In this document: positions 62,199 through 64,000 of the stretch, piece after piece
How positions within the stretch are numbered: position 1 is the stretch's first letter
Layout of the letters: the number at the start of each line of letters is the position of its first letter
Source: JAALLB01 sp017643495
Lineage (GTDB): Bacteria > Pseudomonadota > Alphaproteobacteria > Rhizobiales > Rhizobiaceae
Direction of reading: 5' to 3'
DNA length: 64,000 nt
Assembly (NCBI GenBank): GCA_965216105.1
Contig: OZ244147.1
Coordinates: forward strand, 1,612,001 to 1,676,000
The notes under the pieces: generated by a model
What the model saw: the letters and a program-made list of their open reading frames with translations, nothing else
Database searches by the model: none
Told to the model about the DNA's origin: nothing
Made by a program: the position numbers and the translations under genes

Positions 62199-62211
62199 TG
62201 TTTTACACAAG

Positions 62212-62235
62212 CTGCAGATGTTAACCAGTCTGCAG
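62212..62235 (+). other. Short hairpin after clpP
   Basis: CTGCAGA (62212-62218) pairs with TCTGCAG (62229-62235) around a ten-base loop, 14 bases after the clpP stop. A T-run (CTCCTTTTTG) comes about 14 bases later, too far for a classical terminator. Attenuation between clpP and clpX is possible. Confidence 0.35.
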
Positions 62236-62294
62236 GGAAAACGCTCCTTTTTGTTAATTTTATGTGAGTGTTTTGGTTTCTATAGTGTAGGTTG

Positions 62295-62335
62295 GCAGTT
62301 TCGGGGTAATGGGATCCCCTTACTCCCGAGACTGC
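62295..62335. repeat. Long near-perfect palindrome in the clpP-clpX region
   Basis: An 11-base outer stem (62295-62305 with 62325-62335, one G-T pair), a four-base GTAA/TTAC stem after a one-base bulge, and an inner GGG/CCC stem around the centre make about 18 base pairs in 41 bases. It is centred about 128 bases before the clpX ATG. No T-run follows on either strand. It could be a 5' UTR structure, a processing site, a repressor site or a dispersed palindromic repeat. Confidence 0.75.
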
Positions 62336-62442
62336 AAAATGAGAAAAGCTTGCATGCCATGCTTTCCGTTCGGATGTGTGGCATGAAAGCCGACAAGACC
62401 AGGAACAAGCAGCGACCTGTTGACCCTGAGTAAGGATTGTAG

Positions 62443-63717
62443 ATGAGCAAGATTTCAAATTCCGGCGGCGGTGATTCGAAAAACACCCTCTATTGTTCCT
62501 TTTGCGGCAAGAGCCAGCATGAGGTTCGCAAGCTGATTGCCGGACCAACTGTTTTCATCTGCGATGAGTGCGTGGAACTTTGCATGGACATCATTCGCGA
62601 GGAAAACAAGTCCTCAATGGTGAAGTCAGGCGAAGGTATCCCGACGCCACAGGAAATCCTGGAAGTTCTTGACGATTACGTTATTGGCCAGGCGCATGCC
62701 AAGCGGGTTCTCTCCGTGGCTGTCCACAACCACTACAAGCGTCTGAATCACGCAACCAAGAACCAGGATGTTGAGCTTGCCAAATCCAACATCATGCTGA
62801 TTGGCCCTACCGGCTGTGGCAAGACGTTGCTTGCCCAGACGCTCGCGCGGATTCTTGATGTGCCGTTTACAATGGCGGATGCGACAACGCTGACCGAGGC
62901 AGGTTATGTGGGGGAGGATGTTGAGAACATCATTCTCAAACTGCTTCAGGCTTCCGATTACAATGTCGAACGTGCCCAGCGCGGTATCGTTTATATTGAC
63001 GAGGTCGACAAGATTTCGCGCAAGTCTGACAATCCGTCTATCACGCGGGATGTTTCCGGTGAGGGTGTGCAGCAGGCGCTACTCAAGATAATGGAAGGCA
63101 CGGTGGCTTCCGTACCTCCCCAAGGCGGCAGAAAGCATCCCCAACAGGAATTTCTGCAAGTCGATACGACCAACATGCTGTTCGTGTGTGGTGGCGCATT
63201 TGCCGGACTGGAAAAAATCATCTCAGACCGGGGGCAGAAAACGTCCATTGGATTTGCTGCCCATGTTGAGGCACCTGAAGACCGCAAGACTGGAGAGCTT
63301 CTCAGAGGTGTCGAGCCTGAAGATCTCCAGAAATTCGGCCTTATTCCGGAATTCATTGGCCGGGTTCCTGTTTTGGCGACCCTTGAGGATCTGGATGAGG
63401 ATGCACTTGTACAAATTCTGACCGAACCTAAAAATGCACTGGTAAAACAGTATCAGCGCTTGTTCGAACTGGAAGATGTGCAGCTTTCTTTCCATGAGGA
63501 TGCGCTCAAGGCTGTTGCGAGAAGGGCAATTGTCAGAAAGACCGGTGCCCGTGGCCTGCGTTCAATTCTTGAAGGTATCCTGCTGGATACCATGTTTGAA
63601 CTGCCTGCGCTGGAAGGTGTCGAAGAGGTGGTGATCTCTGAAGAGGTTGTGGAAGGCAATGCCCGCCCACTCTACATCTATTCGGACAAGAAAGAAGATC
63701 AGGAAGCAAGCGCCTGA
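62443..63717 (+). CDS. clpX: ATP-dependent Clp protease ATP-binding subunit ClpX
   Basis: A 424-residue AAA+ unfoldase. The N-terminal zinc domain has C18, C21, C40 and C43 (YCSFCGKSQ and FICDECVE). Walker A is GPTGCGKT at 121-128, Walker B is IVYIDEVDKIS near residue 182, the pore-loop region is GYVGEDVE and sensor/arginine-finger segment is EFIGRVPV near residue 303. Length is normal. It works with ClpP and adaptors such as CpdR and RcdA to destroy CtrA. Confidence 0.97.
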   Translation: MSKISNSGGGDSKNTLYCSFCGKSQHEVRKLIAGPTVFICDECVELCMDIIREENKSSMVKSGEGIPTPQEILEVLDDYVIGQAHAKRVLSVAVHNHYKRLNHATKNQDVELAKSNIMLIGPTGCGKTLLAQTLARILDVPFTMADATTLTEAGYVGEDVENIILKLLQASDYNVERAQRGIVYIDEVDKISRKSDNPSITRDVSGEGVQQALLKIMEGTVASVPPQGGRKHPQQEFLQVDTTNMLFVCGGAFAGLEKIISDRGQKTSIGFAAHVEAPEDRKTGELLRGVEPEDLQKFGLIPEFIGRVPVLATLEDLDEDALVQILTEPKNALVKQYQRLFELEDVQLSFHEDALKAVARRAIVRKTGARGLRSILEGILLDTMFELPALEGVEEVVISEEVVEGNARPLYIYSDKKEDQEASA

Positions 63718-64000
63718 TCCCTGACGCTTCGTCATTCATGTAAAACATTTCGCTTTCGGCGCGTATTATTCCTGCCGAAAGCTCTTCCCCCTCTGTCTGA
63801 TCCCCCGTTCTGTTCAACCAAATACTCTACCTACATGAGTTGGTGGTTGTTCAGTACAGTTTCAGGGCAGCCAGACAGGTTACAATCTTGAGATGCATGA
63901 AGGCAGGAACACCAGGGTGCCAACGGGAGTGGTGCATTTGGAATGTCCGGTTGAAGCCAATTTGCCTGTCAACGTTTTGGCGACTTGAACCTGACAACCG
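63718..64000. other. 283-base region after clpX; next gene not in the window
   Basis: Besides the hairpin at 63752-63782 I see nothing firm. A frame opens at an ATG at 63895 and runs off the end, but it is rich in Cys and Trp and lacks a ribosome site. In many Alphaproteobacteria lon follows clpX; its start is not visible here. Confidence 0.5.
63752..63782 (+). terminator. Possible terminator after clpX
   Basis: GCTTTCGGC pairs perfectly with GCCGAAAGC around a 13-base loop and is followed by TCTTCCCCCTCT, a pyrimidine run with few T residues. Confidence 0.55.

Noticed and set aside
63895..64000. An open frame running off the right edge
   Set aside because: It has unusual Cys/Trp content, no ribosome site and only 35 visible codons; not enough to call a gene.
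1..64000. Search for tRNA, rRNA, CRISPR arrays, insertion sequences, integrases and phage or toxin-antitoxin genes
   Set aside because: By eye I found no cloverleaf, no regularly spaced repeats, no transposase or integrase motifs and no defence-type genes anywhere in the window.

Overview
The window looks like a chromosomal segment of an alphaproteobacterium of the order Hyphomicrobiales (Rhizobiales). Evidence for this is the purC-purS-purQ and purL-bolA blocks, a DUF1476 (F1-ATPase zeta-type) protein, the Rhizobiales-typical BA14K and DUF2865 secreted proteins, a one-cysteine DksA, a CckA hybrid kinase, and a very long coiled-coil protein resembling the Growth Pole Ring (GPR) protein of Agrobacterium. 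I cannot name the genus. I see no rRNA, tRNA, CRISPR array, insertion sequence, integrase or phage gene, so this is housekeeping chromosome with a few accessory-looking patches.

Layout. 1-1.7 kb: the 3' end of a penicillin-acylase-type hydrolase coupled to an unknown exported protein. 1.7-7.1 kb: a leftward run with a DMT permease, a Bcr/CflA-type MFS pump, fdhD, mobA, mobB and moeA, joined by overlaps (molybdenum cofactor maturation). 7.3-13.3 kb: a GGDEF-EAL protein, gph, rpiA, a DUF2059 protein, glutathione reductase and a coupled cyclotransferase-like gene. 13.4-14.8 kb: a probable taurine:pyruvate aminotransferase. 14.9-16.2 kb: three small exported proteins including a pilin-like and a PapD-like chaperone-like one. 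16.4-21.1 kb: class II DAHP synthase, a GFA-family protein, a DODA-type dioxygenase and an OmpA-family protein with a long Gln/Glu/Ala-rich segment.

21.2-30.2 kb: grxD, a DUF1428 gene on the other strand, a 43-residue membrane protein, bolA, purL, a MocR regulator divergent from a DUF1127 gene, a lipoprotein, purQ, purS, purC, DUF1476 and an HpcH/HpaI aldolase. 30.2-43.8 kb: glutathionyl-hydroquinone reductase, a small hydrolase, a HisC-like aminotransferase, BA14K, nadE, an MFS carrier, gltX, a DUF2865 protein, malic enzyme maeB, an SDR lacking the usual Tyr/Lys, and a Ser/Thr dehydratase.

43.9-64 kb is rich in cell-cycle and envelope functions: the GPR-like protein, a divergent Hpt protein with a perfect CtrA-type site between them, a [2Fe-2S] ferredoxin, a DUF922 putative protease, an MFS carrier, folP-folB-folK, a SixA-type phosphatase, dksA, a FliO-like protein, cckA, diaminopropionate ammonia-lyase, a glutathione transferase, clpP and clpX. 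In Alphaproteobacteria CckA activates CtrA and ClpXP destroys it, so several parts of that circuit lie within 20 kb. The most interesting leads are the GPR-like/Hpt/CtrA-site locus, the three-gene exported cluster at 14.9-16.2 kb, the long hairpin ahead of clpX, the 27-residue insertion in the GGDEF domain, and the small membrane protein and unrelated gene that split the bolA/grxD pair.
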